The position numbers and the translations under genes were made by a program. The notes under the pieces are model-generated. The model did no database searches. It was not told where the DNA came from and saw only the letters and a program-made list of their open reading frames with translations. 64,000 nucleotides of DNA from the NCBI RefSeq assembly GCF_050948215.1, contig NC_135153.1, positions 11,064,058-11,128,057 on the forward strand, in the 5' to 3' direction. The stretch is from Halictus rubicundus. Its lineage: Eukaryota; Arthropoda; Insecta; Hymenoptera; Halictidae. Position 1 is the stretch's first letter, and the number at the start of each line of letters is the position of its first letter. Below, in pieces: positions 1-12,364 of this stretch.

Positions 1-1899
1 CAAATAGAGAATGACAAACGCGAAACGCGCGACAGATTCAATATTACCGATTAATTACAATACGGACACGCTAATTGCGTCGCAGGAGAATTAGAAAAAT
101 AATTACGTACTTTTTGAAACGGACACGCCATCGAAAATACGTTCGTTCTGTCATTTGGCGAGGTATGCGCACGATCTGCTCAGACGAATTGTTCCGCCGC
201 TCGAGAGAGATGTCATGAAGGAAAAGCACTCGACACACTCTTCGATTAGATGCTTGATACTGACCATTATCTTCGAACCGAACCAAGCTCTTAATTTATC
301 TGAGCAGATCGCACAACGGTACGAACGGCGTCGAGTGTCTCTTTATTCTGCTGTACAAAGGATATGTTACGAATTTTCGATGTATTAATAGTTGTGTAGT
401 CAGCTCGCGTGCTCGTAATATACGTATTCGAAGCCCGGAAACATGATTCTTAAGATTGGCTACGCGTGTTAGCCGTTTCATTAACATGACTTAGTGCATA
501 TCCGTCGTTTCAATAAGATTTGGCGAACGTAGCACGGTGAGAAAGGTGGAGCTCCATGAATAATTCTTTATCGATAATACCGGAGTGGACAACAACGTTA
601 CCGATCTTGTTCTGTCGTTCAATTATGCCTATAAGAAGAATGATACCGATATTACGTCGACGCACGAGTTTCGTTTCCGATCTTATACTTCTAATAATGT
701 TGCGCTCAACTTTTTTCATTAATACCAGGTGTCCCAGAGGTTTTTTACTAAGCGGGCTAATCTAATCTTTTAATGCATGTATACGTAAACAAGATATATT
801 CCGATCAACGGACCGTGGAAGAATGAAGAACGAATTCTTCGATTTCACACATTTATGAATGTCTCACCTGCGCGCGCGCAGGCGTAGCGTGGCGTAATTG
901 ATAACTAATGATCCTTAAATCTGGGTCGGTAACATCGGTATGATGTTTGCGCAGTCGATAAAGTAGAATTCTAGTGGATGATGCGTCGGAGAAATTTAAC
1001 CTTTTTTTTATATCGAAATTGAAAAAAAAGTGTCATCGGTAGAGGAAAATGTGCAGAAATTATATTGTAAATGGAAAAGACAGTATTATTGGCAATATTG
1101 CCTAGCCTGACAATCTATTATAATATTATATTTATGATAACTGGGAAGTCCGCTTACACTAGCGGGACGATTCGTCTACTAATGTGAGTAATATTTTTAT
1201 ATTTATTACGGAAAATAGCGAACGTTTCACACAATATACTTTTTTTTTAAGTGCCGCATGGAAAATAAGGCAGCTGACACAACTATATCACAATTTTATT
1301 TAGCCTGTTCACATTTTACTTTATTCGTTTACAAATAAGATATTGTTCAAATAATATGCACAGCCAGTTACAAAAGTCCATCTACTTGTCAAACTTTCGA
1401 ACACTTGAAACAAAGAGTCAGGATTTCATATACATATGTACATTTTATTGATATTGATTCATTATTATTATTGATTTCTTAAATAAATTAAGCAAATGCT
1501 GAACAAATAACGATGTTTTTATTCGCACATGAAAGTATATAAATAAACCGAAAATGTGCAAATGTTACGTAACGAATTGTGGCTAAGTTGTTTCAAATGC
1601 CTCGTGCATTGGACCTACATACATAGACCGTACATGTCTCACACCGAAGAACGGAGCCAATGGAAGACGGTCATGAATTTTTGCAGGCGAAATGACGTAT
1701 ATCGCAGCAATCTAATAAAAATCGTTCTGGTACGAGAGGACAAATGAAAGATGGATATATCGTAACGCTAGCTGTACGAAACGCACGCGTTAATTTGTTA
1801 AGGCTAATGCGTTTCGAACACCCAGTAGAGAAGCTTGACGCAGGTCTGCGCCTGTCAACCAGCAGTTGACCTGTGTATAAAGTTGACCGTGGTATTTGA

Positions 1900-2047
1900 C
1901 CGATCGCGCGCGGTAATATACATCTCTTTTGCGTGTGCATCGCTGTGCATATTCCGCGGATTGATATCCCGATTCACGTGAGCGGTGTGTTTGAGCGCAC
2001 GAAGTGATGAGAGACGTCGCGAAGGACCCAGGCTTCTGACCACCCAG
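1900..2047 (+). promoter_or_regulatory. Putative 5' UTR exon of SPPL3
   Basis: A strong splice donor (ACCCAG|GTGAGA) falls at 2047/2048 in a GC-richer stretch. A pyrimidine-rich acceptor (TTTTTGCAG) ends at 2941, about 120 nt upstream of the SPPL3 start codon. Together they suggest a non-coding first exon ending at 2047 and a second exon starting at 2942. The left edge is a guess because no TATA box or initiator was pinned down. RNA evidence would be needed to confirm it. Confidence 0.35.
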
Positions 2048-2481
2048 GTGAGACTGCGTGGATCGTGGATCACCAAAATATCAGGACAATCTGGGGTAAG
2101 GGAGTAGCAACCTCTTGGGGCCAGCGGTGGTCACGTGACCCGTCTGTTTACCAAAATGGTGAACGTCTATATTATACAAATGATCCCCGATTCCGTCGAA
2201 GACCCGTCGGTTCACCTGCGACAGTTCTAATACACTAGAACGGGGTTACACCGGCGGTCGTACCGTTAACAGTAATATGTCGTAGGCGAACATAGTTGAA
2301 CGCTGTTGCTGCGCCTGCGATCGCGTTCCGTGTTCGGTCGCGAACGATTCCAGCGAAAGTTTGAAAGTGGCCGCACGAAAGTGTCTTCCGCTTGTAATCT
2401 CTCGGTAATTCTGCAACCGTCAGCGCGGACACCGTTCCGAACATTTTCGAGCGTGTTCAACTACGATGCGACCACTGCCAC

Positions 2482-2634
2482 GTTAATCCATTAACGCTCG
2501 AATTATTCGCAGTAAACTGCTTCCCGTATGCTTTGCTGCTTCTATCGCATTATTTACAAGCACCTTGGGGAAAACTCGAACGAAAGTGTCAACGAAATTA
2601 GACACTGGGCGTTAATGGGTTAATCAGCGAATGC
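2482..2634. repeat. Short TTAA-containing inverted repeat (MITE-like)
   Basis: The 16-nt arms at 2482-2497 and 2619-2634 are inverted copies with about two mismatches. Each contains TTAACGC in opposite orientation, so the inner unit (about 2495-2621) is bordered by TTAA on both sides. This fits the pattern of the other TTAA elements in the window, but its terminal repeat is shorter and less similar, so family membership is uncertain. Confidence 0.4.
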
Positions 2635-3061
2635 TTTGAGACAAATTGATAGATCCTTGCATCCAAAATAGTGCTGCTCTTTTTCGCCATATCCTGGTTT
2701 TGGACTTCTTTTTTTTGTTCATGTAATTTCTCTAATATTTAGTCTTTTCTTTTATCCTACCATTGTTCTGTGTTAGCCATGTAATTGTTACATTGTGTTT
2801 TGTCAAGGGGGTGACTGAAGTTCTGCGAGGCCTAATTTTATTGCTGACAATGTTGAATGTACAACGTTACAGGTACAGTTGATTTATTGTCTTCTGTTCT
2901 GAGAGTCAACACTTACTAATATCGCTCTATCATTTTTGCAGCGATTACAGATGATCTCTGATGTAGGTTAGTGCGATCAGGAAGCACTTTCGACTAAGAC
3001 ATTTAAATGTCTGAAGGTGTCCTAGCACAGCATTTAGTGCTTTGACCAGGCATTTTTAAAC

Positions 3062-4667
3062 ATGGCCACGTATCAAGTTGACTATCAGTGGTTAGTTGGT
3101 AATTTATTGAAAAATCTATACGATTCTTTGTACCTTGAACATATTGAAATCTACTGATGATTTTTAGGGCTTACAACATAATGGACTCATCTAGGATATC
3201 TACTTTCCTAATATCGATTTTATTGATAGTCTATGGTAGTTTCCGATCTCTCAACATGGAACAGGAAGCTAGAGAAAGAGAAAAAGAAAAGGAACGTAGT
3301 AATTTATTGACTGGAATACTCAGCAATTGTAGCACAGCCAATGCAGATGGTGCTAATGGAAGAGTTCAAACCTTAAACACGATGCATGCTCTTTTTCTAC
3401 CTCTTGGTGCTTCCATCTCCCTGCTCATCATGTTTTTCTTTTTCGATAGCATGCAGATGCTCGTAACCATCTGTACAGCTAGTAAGTTTCATCGATGAGA
3501 GAAAGATCAATGGAGAGAAACACTGGGAGAACCAGCATTGACTATATACTTTGTTCACAGTTGTAGCTACAGTTGCATTGGCGTTTCTTTTACTGCCTAT
3601 GTGTCAATACATTATTAGACCGTGTTCAGACGGTAATAAAATATCGTTCGGTGTCTGCGGAAGGTTTACAGGTGCAGAACTACTTTCATTCTCTTTGAGT
3701 GTGAGTATAGTATGCATCTGGGTCTTGACGGGACATTGGCTACTCATGGACGCAATGGGTATGGGACTTTGCGTAGCGTTCATTGCGTTCTTTCGACTAC
3801 CTAGTCTAAAGGTATCTACCATACTGCTAACGGGCCTGCTGATTTACGATGTCTTCTGGGTTTTCTTTTCATCCTATATATTCAGCACAAACGTAATGGT
3901 TAAGGTGAGTTTCAAGAGAAGATCCAGAATTCAGAACAGGGGCTGTTCTAGTCTTGAACGTTGTATTATAGAGTTCTATTATAGTTTCGAATGTATTTTG
4001 AAACTTCTAGACTAGAATTTCCCCGTGATACGAGTATAAGAATCGTTTAATCGTTAGTACTGACTATTAGTGCCGTTTTTTTAATAGGTAGCAACTAGAT
4101 CGGCAGATAACCCAGTGAATCTTGTGGCTAGAAGGTTGCACTTAGGTGGTGTAGCGAGAGAAGCACCAAAACTTCCTCTACCTGGAAAGCTAGTCTTTCC
4201 GTCGATGCATCAAGCAGGACATTTTTCTATGCTAGGTCTTGGCGACGTTGTGATGCCGGGTCTATTGCTTTGTTTCGTTTTGCGGTACGATGCATACAAA
4301 AAAACGCAACTATTGCCAGGCGGTTGTGAAACTGGAGTTCCGCCCCCGCGTCACATAAACCGTATTAGTTACTTTCATTGTTCCCTGATCGGTTATTTTC
4401 TGGGATTACTTACTGCTACCGTAAGCTCCGAGGTGTTTAAAGCTGCGCAGCCTGCCTTACTATACCTTGTGCCCTTTACCTTGTTGCCACTGCTCACGAT
4501 GGCATACCTGAAGGTACTCTCAATAGTCTTTATCTCCGTACTCTGATCATGTTTACACTCACGGGGAAACTATGTAAATATGCAACAATGCGTTTCAGGG
4601 TGATCTACGTCGAATGTGGAGTGAACCGTTCATATCTCAACAACCTTCTAAACACATGGAAGTTTGA
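3062..4667 (+). CDS. SPPL3: Signal peptide peptidase-like 3 (GxGD intramembrane aspartyl protease)
   Basis: Coding exons are 3062-3090, 3168-3481, 3561-3904, 4088-4513 and 4599-4667, all with GT..AG introns, giving 393 codons (vertebrate SPPL3 has about 385). The protein is a multi-pass membrane protease of the Golgi. In vertebrates it cleaves type II membrane proteins such as glycosyltransferases, releasing their ectodomains and changing glycosylation. The catalytic aspartates sit in LLIYDVFWVFF (about residue 205) and MLGLGDVVMPG (about residue 279). The PAL motif is in QPALLYLVP near residue 347. An acidic/basic linker rich in E, R and K follows the first membrane segment, as in the family. 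The tiny first exon (ten codons) was placed because it joins in phase to the conserved DSSRISTFLIS region. The gene is complete with no broken frame and lies tail-to-tail with Orai. Confidence 0.95.
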
Positions 4668-5937
4668 CAAGAGTCATGGGTTTGTGTACATTACACATTA
4701 TGGAAAGGAAACTATTTGTATCAATCCTGTTGTCATTTATCATCACGTCCTTATTTTTATCAATGTCATTTAATGTAAGTACTTCATTTCTATGTGCAGT
4801 ACACATCTTTTAACAATGCAATGAGAATTGCAGTTGCATAGTCAGAGAACAATACCAGTAATTCACGGTGCAATCGAAGGTTTGGCATATTTTATACGTT
4901 CTTTTGTCTTCGCTGGTCGTAAACGCAATACATATTAGCAGTGGAGTCTTTTGTGTTCCGAATTGAAAGGCGAAACAATTCTCGAAAAACGTATTAAGAA
5001 TATCCACACTGCTATATGAGTACGTATTGTTAGATGACTTGATTTTTGTTCCGCAATTTAGTAAGTATACTAAAACGTGAGAGTCGCGAAATTCATTTCA
5101 AAGAGAAAATATAATTTTTATTTCAGCACAATGAGAGCATCGTATTGTAATATTTTTTACATTCACACAAGAAAAAAAGGAACATTTTTTCCCCTCTTCT
5201 TTTTCTTCATTGAACTAATAATACGTTCTATATATTGATGATTTTACTCTAACTTCATTATAAATGTGTGTGATACTCCGTGCAGAAAGTTTCTTTTTAA
5301 TTTATTATTCAATGGATATCAGAATAATTGTATGTCACATGTAGTTACGAATAGAGTAATTCGATAATTATTCGGAGATTTCCATGAAAATCTAGTGAAT
5401 GTATGTGTGTAGGTTGTGACTTTCTTTTACTTGGAGCTAGTGTCGAACAAAGCATCGTTCAGTGCGAACTTGTATATAAATTTTTCGTTTTTATAAATTT
5501 AAGGATTAAAATTTACAGTTTGTTATTAGGATTAAACAGCAAGGCGTCTTACTTGCCAAATGTCATGCTGACACGTAGCATGGCGTGACCGAGATAACTG
5601 ATAATACAGTCTCAGAAAGGATGAAAGTGCAAGAAGCTGTAGGAACTCCTATCATAAATGAGAAGATAATGAACATTGAATTGCATACGTATTTACCTTC
5701 TTAATTTACAAGAACTATCTCGTGATAAGAAAAAGAGTTTGTTATCGCAAAATAGAGTTTTTTAACTAAGCTCTTGCTATGGATAGGCAGTTCAGGAAGA
5801 CTTTGTATGTTTATTTAAAAACAAGACTGAAAATAATATTATATGAAAAGCCAATTTATTGCAAGGTCTCTGAAAGAAAAACAATCAATTCCTTTCGTTT
5901 GTAACTTTCTCGTATCACTTTACGGTAGCGTAGATTG

Positions 5938-5966
5938 ATATATAATATAATATAATATAATATAAT
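5938..5966. repeat. (TATAA)n microsatellite
   Basis: About five to six tandem copies of a five-base TATAA unit, followed by further TA-rich sequence, in the SPPL3-Orai spacer. Confidence 0.9.
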
Positions 5967-6205
5967 GTATGATATACATATATAATATTATGCAACGTGA
6001 CACAAGTAAATACTGATTGCATTCGTAACATTCGTATCCTATAATTTGCAATAGATTACATTGGAATTAAAGTCAGAGATTGGTTAGTTATTTTTTGGCC
6101 GCTGTAATTTATCGAATTACCAGTTTGAAAGTTACAAAAAGAAAAATGCTATATTAGCCTCTGAACATATTTTATAAATAAGAACATTTGTTAGAACGTT
6201 AGCAT

Positions 6206-6206
<1 letters not shown>

Positions 6207-6240
<34 letters not shown>
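6207..6240. repeat. (ATT)n microsatellite
   Basis: About eleven uninterrupted ATT units in the SPPL3-Orai spacer. Confidence 0.95.
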
Positions 6241-7982
6241 TGTTTCGCATCTTAGAACGGTATAGAGATATTAGAAATGGTAAATGATTGGGTGAACACA
6301 GTATCAATTTAAAGTAAACTTACTTGTACACTTGTATATTGACTTAGAAAGTGAAATTTCACTCGTAACACAGAAAGAACAGATTGTATCGCATCTGTTT
6401 TATTAACGAGAATATTTTGTAATTCGTTCGTCTTAAGTATCTCATTGTTTATTTTGTATTCAGCAGTTGATGCTAGATGGTGTTATACAAAAACTAATTA
6501 TTTAGAACCATTTCAAAGGTTTATTTATACACAGATATTTTTTTACTTACGTTAACACAGTTCAAACTATTTATAATGAACTATTCATACTTCATAACGA
6601 ACGAAATACTCTTTTTGATACGGTTTAATTAGTTTTTGTATAAAACTGCGACTCTTCCCTTTATTCGCTTACCTGTCCATAGCACAAGCAGTTTGCTCTT
6701 ATTCATTACGCGCTCTATAGAGGACATTTTTTATGAGTCAAGAAAAGAACGAAAAAGAACAGAATACCTATTTCACTTTATAATATAAGGACACAAGTGA
6801 TAAAGTATATTTTAACTACTTCCGTTACGAAGAAATAAAAAAAAAAAAAGAACAAAAAAGACTTGATCATCCTCGACGTGGGTGAAACGAAATGCGTTAT
6901 CATAGATATGTCGAAAAGCTTAAGATTCAGTTTAATCGTTCGCTGTAAGATCTTTTATTTTCGAACAAACCAACGTACGTTACAATGCAGGGTTCATTCT
7001 ACTGTGATGTACGTGTTAACTTTCATTTTCTCCTTCCATTGTACATACTATTGAAGAACCCTATACATTAATTTTGTATTATCAGATATGCGCCAATCCT
7101 GTAATCAACCGTTCAATTAATTGTATAAAAAAAAGTACGACAAATCAATTTTTGTACATTTAAATTAAGTCGAACGTTTTCGTTGGAATGATTAGAGGTG
7201 TTGTGCAATATAAGGTACCGTTTCTTTTTTACAAGTGGTTTCGTTGTTACAGGAGGGTCTTGCAAGACACTACTTTTCATTTAGGAGAAACATTTGTATT
7301 ATGCTCTTGCTTTAATTACAATTCTTCTTTTGATTCGTATTACTTTTTTTCTTCTTTTTTTTTCTTTTTGTACAAACAGAATTTTAATCATAATACATTG
7401 TAGAAAATACCGATTGTAAGATTACGACTTAGTTTATGGTGAAAATGAAAGGTGGATCAAATTACTATATATATTTTCTCTTTCTTTCTCTCTTCTAGAT
7501 TAAGTAATGAGCCACACTTTGATTAACAAGAGAGTCTTCAAGTCTGAGAAAAAAGAATAATTTATTTGACTAGGATAACAAGTTCTGGAACGAAAGCATG
7601 TACATAAAATGAAATCGAGCACTCGACTGTCCTTCAGTTTTCCCACAAACTAAGCGACGAAAATCTATATATAAATAAATATATATATATATTTAGCGAT
7701 ACGACGATTCGTACGATAAAAAGCGAAGCAATCGGGGGAAACACATTTAAAGAAAAATCGGGAATTAAGTCGTAAATAGAACATAATTAAAATGCTAAAT
7801 ATAATATAGCTAATAACACTAAGAGCACTTTGCTTGTACTGTTGCAATTCTTGACTTGCATGTGTACAGCTATGTACATTTTTATATATAATAAAACACG
7901 ATCATTTTCGTGCGGTCGTGTTAAAAAAAAAGTAAAGTTATTGAATAAACTTAATGTGTTCTTTTTCTATTATTTCTTTTAC

Positions 7983-7989
7983 ATATATA

Positions 7990-8025
<36 letters not shown>

Positions 8026-8044
8026 TGTATGTATGTGTGTGTGT
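7983..8044. repeat. (AT)n-(TATG)n-(TG)n compound microsatellite
   Basis: A run of AT units passes into about ten TATG units and then short TG units. It lies just downstream of the Orai stop codon on the Orai strand and so is probably in the Orai 3' UTR. Confidence 0.95.
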
Positions 8045-8216
8045 TTTAAGTACAATATTTAAATTTCAGCGATTACGATAACCAGAGAGAAACGGATGGT
8101 GTTACAGTCTGCTGCGTGTTTTTAGGAAACGGTGACGGTGTATCCAGTTGACATCCTTTCGCAACGTGAAAGATGGCAACTCTTTAACAGATCACACCTA
8201 TTAGGAAATCTGCGAA

Positions 8217-10272
8217 TCAGACGCTGCTCTGTCCGATTGCCACGTTATCTAAATTCCGTTTAATGCTCTCCAGCTCGTTCATATCAGTCACCGAGGATTC
8301 GCATTTGTACACCACCAGGGAATGATAAAAGTGTACAGCGAAAGCTATGAAGACTATTAGGACCGGGATCACTATGATAGTACTGGCAGTCGCGGCTGTG
8401 AAAGAGTAGTCCCAGAACTTCACCCAACAGAGTATAGCTACCTCGACCAAAAACAGAAACAGGCCCAGAACTGTGGAGAAGGCCCACGCCAACTCGATGA
8501 AACCGCGCATTCTCTCGTGCGGCGATTCTGTTACCAAACGCGATACCTGAAGCTTACTGATGGCCTCAATATTCGGTAACAAATATGTGCTTATCATTAG
8601 AGCAAAGATGTGCACTGATACCAGGACGGTTGTGCAAACAGCGAACATCACGAACAGCCACTCCGGCACCGCGTTCGGATCGTTTATTTGGAGTTCTACC
8701 ATAGCCACCTGAAAGTCAGAAAAAATAGAGTACCGATACAATGAAACGTATCCGTACATCAGGTACACGCGTAATCGATTAGACAAATTGCATGGTTCAA
8801 ACGACAGAGTATACGTTCAGATAAAAATACGCGACTTAATGTTGTTCTGCTTTAGCAAGCGTGCGTGTACAATACGAGTCCGAGATGGTACACCGTACAA
8901 TGAATAGAGTGAATTACTATAGCGTCCGCGCGCGCGCGCAAGATATATTGTTAAAGAAAGTGATATTTGTCTTACATAATCATAGATCAGACTGAAGATT
9001 ACACAGAATTGTCGTTCGCGTCTGTCTAATGATTTTCAGGAAACGTTGTGTAATCCCCGGCGGATTTTCTGATTATACAAACATAGATTTCTTGGAAAAT
9101 TTTACTCAACGAGGAATTCGCGACTCTGCGACCGTTTCGAATATGTAGTAATACACGATCATGAATATTTCAGCGGGTACTTGACGCTCGATTAACCATT
9201 GGTATTTTATAGTTACATCACAGACTATTACAAAGTAATGGACGTATGAACCTTGCGAAGCCGTACTGTTCCCTCTTGGAAGATTATGCAAAAATTTCCT
9301 AAAATACTTGGAAATATATAGTTCGAGATTAATATTCGATTCCCTAGATTGTACAAATCGGACCAAATTAAATGAAATTTGATAGAAATACAAATTTTTG
9401 CTCCCCGTTATAAGAGGGTTTACTGTATCTTGCGATACGCTAACTGAAACCGCTAGTATGCGGAAGAGTATTCTAGAGGCAAGTGCGCCACTGCAGGGTT
9501 AATTGAACGTTGATCAACGGTACAGCTAAACAGCGTGTTGGCACGATGTCGGTGACAGCATCGAGCGTTTCGTCAGAACGGATAACATTGTCAGGATGCT
9601 TAGGAACACGCTGATTCGTATTGGAGTTGATTCCCTGGGTACATTCAGTAGGAAGCAGGTGCTTACCATTGCAAATCCGCTTAACAATTCCGATGTTGTT
9701 GCAGTTGCTTTCAATTTAGCGCGACTCATGTGGAGTCTCCTCCACGAGAGACCTTCAGGACCATCGTGATCCTCCGTAGAGAGGGCGGTCGGTGTTGGCG
9801 GTACCTGGGGTCCTGCACACGTACAGCAACATGTGTATGGCACATTGTTCGAGATGTGGCTGTTCGAATGGGGACTCGAAAATGGAAGGCTGCCCATCGA
9901 TCTCATGTCCATGGCCACGTAGCGACTGTTTCTGCTCCTTGGCGACAGGACCAACTCGCTTTGAGAGGCGTACAAGGTACTCTTCGAGTTGTAATGGGAA
10001 TAGCTGGCATCATTGGTTTGAGCATGCTTCGGTAGATAGGCTACAGAAGTTGGTCTAGTCCTGTGAGCGCCATGGGACAATTGGATAAAATCAATCTGAG
10101 TACACTTGTCCGCTTTCCCTGTTATCTCCTCATTGCTCTTTTGCGAGAGGATGGTATTGCTTCTTCCACGCCTTTCATCGTGATTGGGAACACTATTTCG
10201 CTTTGCCAGATCCTTTTCGATGCCATTATCGTTCGACATATTGCCGCTTTCAATCTCCAAACTCCTGCTCAT
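8217..10272 (-). CDS. Orai: Orai, store-operated (CRAC) calcium channel subunit
   Basis: Two coding exons, 9667-10272 and 8217-8708, are joined by a 958-nt intron (donor ATG|GTAAGC, acceptor TTTCAG|GTGGCT), giving 365 residues. A stop codon lies directly upstream in frame of the start ATG, which supports the start unless there is an upstream coding exon. Orai forms the plasma-membrane hexameric pore opened by STIM after ER calcium depletion. The cytosolic N-terminus (about 170 residues) is Ser-rich with a Cys cluster (YTCCCTC). It leads into the conserved SWRRLHMSRAKLKATATTSE segment and the first membrane helix. The pore glutamate is in VAMVELQ at about residue 207. Further membrane segments follow (FAVCTTVLVSVHIFALMIS; FSTVLGLFLFLVEVAILC; TIIVIPVLIVFIAFAVHFYH), then a short coiled C-tail. 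The intron falls exactly within the pore-helix coding region. Confidence 0.95.
8709..9666 (-). other. Orai intron
   Basis: A 958-nt intron containing a short alternating CG run near 8930-8940. The only sizeable open frame (9106-9393, minus) has no family resemblance. I see nothing else in it. Confidence 0.7.
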
Positions 10273-10588
10273 TTAAACTTGTATGCTCCCCGGACGAACA
10301 CTGACGAACGCTCTACCAGATTCTGCGGCTATGTCATCGATGCTTCTTTCTGCGGCACTGGGAGTCAAAGGATCGTGGCACCGTTTTCGCGAATGTTCAA
10401 TGTTATCATTGTTTCCTTCCCAACGGATTGAGTCACTGCCGCTGCACGTTCACACAATCACACTGGCGCGATTACCATACGCTTAAATCCTTGCCACTAT
10501 ATTCGTTCTGCTTCATCATTGTAACGTGGCAGGTTTTCTTTGAAAAAAAAAAGAAAAAAGAGTAACTAAAATATCACTCTTTCGTTTG

Positions 10589-10850
10589 CAACAGGTACAT
10601 CGCGGAATTAATGTGAACCGTGGCCAAGGAACGAGTCGTTTTTCAGGATGTCGTTCAGAAGCATTGAAACACCTTCGGACCGAGGCAAGTGACACCGTAG
10701 GTGTTTAATTAAAAAATAATTTAATTGGATATAATTGATCACCAATTGGTTGTTGCGCTCACGTTGATATTCCAACAGGTACCGCACTGAATTGAATTGA
10801 ACCGTGGCGAGGAGCGCCACGTCCTTCGGGACGTTGTCTGAGGTCTTGGG
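10589..10850. repeat. Degenerate direct duplication, about 183-nt period
   Basis: The sequence beginning CAACAGGTAC at about 10589 and again at about 10773 recurs in the same order. Each copy is followed by a GAATT run, then TGAACCGTGGC and a related G-rich tail. The copies have diverged considerably. Its origin is unknown; it could be a decayed local duplication or part of a transposon. Confidence 0.45.
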
Positions 10851-12286
10851 TCTAACAGTTGCGAAAGCGTTCAGAAGTGTCCCGAATCGTAGCGAGTTGC
10901 TAGCGGCCTCCACGACGGAACACTGACCGAAGGCTGGCGTCGCATCGCCGAGGAATACACATGACGTACCCGACTGAATCATAACAATAGTATTAATTGC
11001 CTCCGAGGCATATCGGCTACATAATAACCGACTGTGTAGTCCTAGCGTACGTGCATGCCTGCCATCGCTCCGTGGATCCCCGTCTCTCTTCTCTGGCGCG
11101 TCTACCGCGAAATGCTACCGCGGCCAATGACGCTTGTGCTCATGACTTTGAAACAGAAGATAAGACGGGGCACGGTGAACGTATCCGGCGCAGACACCTA
11201 CATACCAGTTATAACAATGTCGTTAATACCAATGGCCCGAGGGGGGAAGCACATCGACTAGTTTTTGTTATCGCTGAACGGTGCATTTGTATGTGTGTGT
11301 TATTTTTTAAACTGTTCTCGTAAATCCCAGAGTGACTATGTCATTGTCGAGGTACGCTTACTTTATACGATGTCTTGATTAGCATACTTATCCCTCTTGT
11401 ATTATCTTTTCTATTTATAGAAGATTTGTTTATATCGATTAGTATTATTATTTCGTTAGTAAAACTAGCGAACAGAAATATCCGCGAGTATGTTTGCATG
11501 CAGATAAAAGATCAGATCGTCATTGGAGAAACCATTTTGAATTGCGGCAACGGTGGAAAAGCGAGGAGTTGTGGAAAACCTTCCATCTTCATAGTCAGAA
11601 ACCGTGTCACCATAATTCACGTTGATAGCTCGAATGTCCAGCAGTAAGGTGCGACATAGTTAACGATCTATTGGGTACCTGTTGTCTTGTTAAAAACAAG
11701 TTTCTCGCCAGGAAGATTGAAAATTTTCCAATGTACGAATTTTCATGCATATTTATTCTGTTTTGTTTGTATTGCATAGAATGTCTACGCAGCACAAGTT
11801 TCAAGCGGTCGCGCTAATGTGTGTCATCAATGATTTATCGGATAAATGTTATCCCTCAACAGTTAATTTACATGCGTAATTGCGCGGACAATTTCGCAGG
11901 AATTGTTGCGAGGATTGGTGTTCAGCGAACCGGCGATAGTATATTCACACTTGTGTGTACAATTGACTCTTAAGATTCTGAGTAAGGCATAATGCGTTTC
12001 GAGAGTGATGACTGAGGCGTCGTAGGAAACTAGGAAGCTGAAGCTCGAATAAAGAACAATTTAGCGAAGGGAAAAGAATTCTTTCTCTTCCGACAACCTT
12101 TCGCAAGTAAACTGGTTTTAGTCCACTGAAAAAATTGACACAAGAGGATTGTTAGTTAATTGTTCAATAGCGACCACTATTTCAATCGTAAACTAACAAG
12201 TTAGTTTAAGTAATGTAAATTACCATCTTTGTTTTAGATTATTGCTTAAAAGAAAATAATTAACCAACGTAAAGCTATGAATAATT

Positions 12287-12364
12287 TCACTGCGTCTGAG
12301 ACGATGCAACCCGCTCAGCAACCGCGCTTTTGTCTGTCGGGTTGCATCGTCTAGGCACCAGTGA
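12287..12364. repeat. 78-nt hairpin with a perfect 15-bp stem
   Basis: The arms at 12287-12313 and 12338-12364 are inverted copies around a 24-nt loop. Fifteen inner base pairs (AGACGATGCAACCCG with its complement) are perfect and six outer pairs (TCACTG/CAGTGA) re-form after a small internal loop. The size and shape resemble a microRNA precursor or a very small inverted-repeat element. I recognise no known microRNA seed in it. Confidence 0.5.

Larger units (their letters stand above)
1..2941. other. Intergenic, upstream of SPPL3
   Basis: No gene is supported here. The open frames are short, lie on both strands and have low-complexity or non-protein-like composition. The stretch around 1.8-2.4 kb is more GC- and CpG-rich than its surroundings and looks promoter-like for SPPL3. 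A small TTAA inverted repeat lies at about 2482-2634 and is listed separately. Confidence 0.5.
4668..8216. other. Long AT-rich region between SPPL3 and Orai 3' ends
   Basis: This 3.5-kb gap separates the two convergent stop codons. It is very AT-rich, has no coding-like open frame and carries many A/T runs and candidate AATAAA signals on both strands. It is best read as 3' UTRs of the two genes plus spacer. It also holds three microsatellites, listed separately. Which poly-A sites are used cannot be told from sequence. Confidence 0.6.

Noticed and set aside
7983..8044. Tandem array considered as a CRISPR-like repeat
   Set aside because: It is a simple AT/TATG microsatellite without spacers, in a eukaryotic genome.
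10608..10982. Minus-strand 124-residue open frame upstream of Orai
   Set aside because: No recognisable domain. It overlaps a degenerate direct duplication and has no matching splice partners; likely chance.
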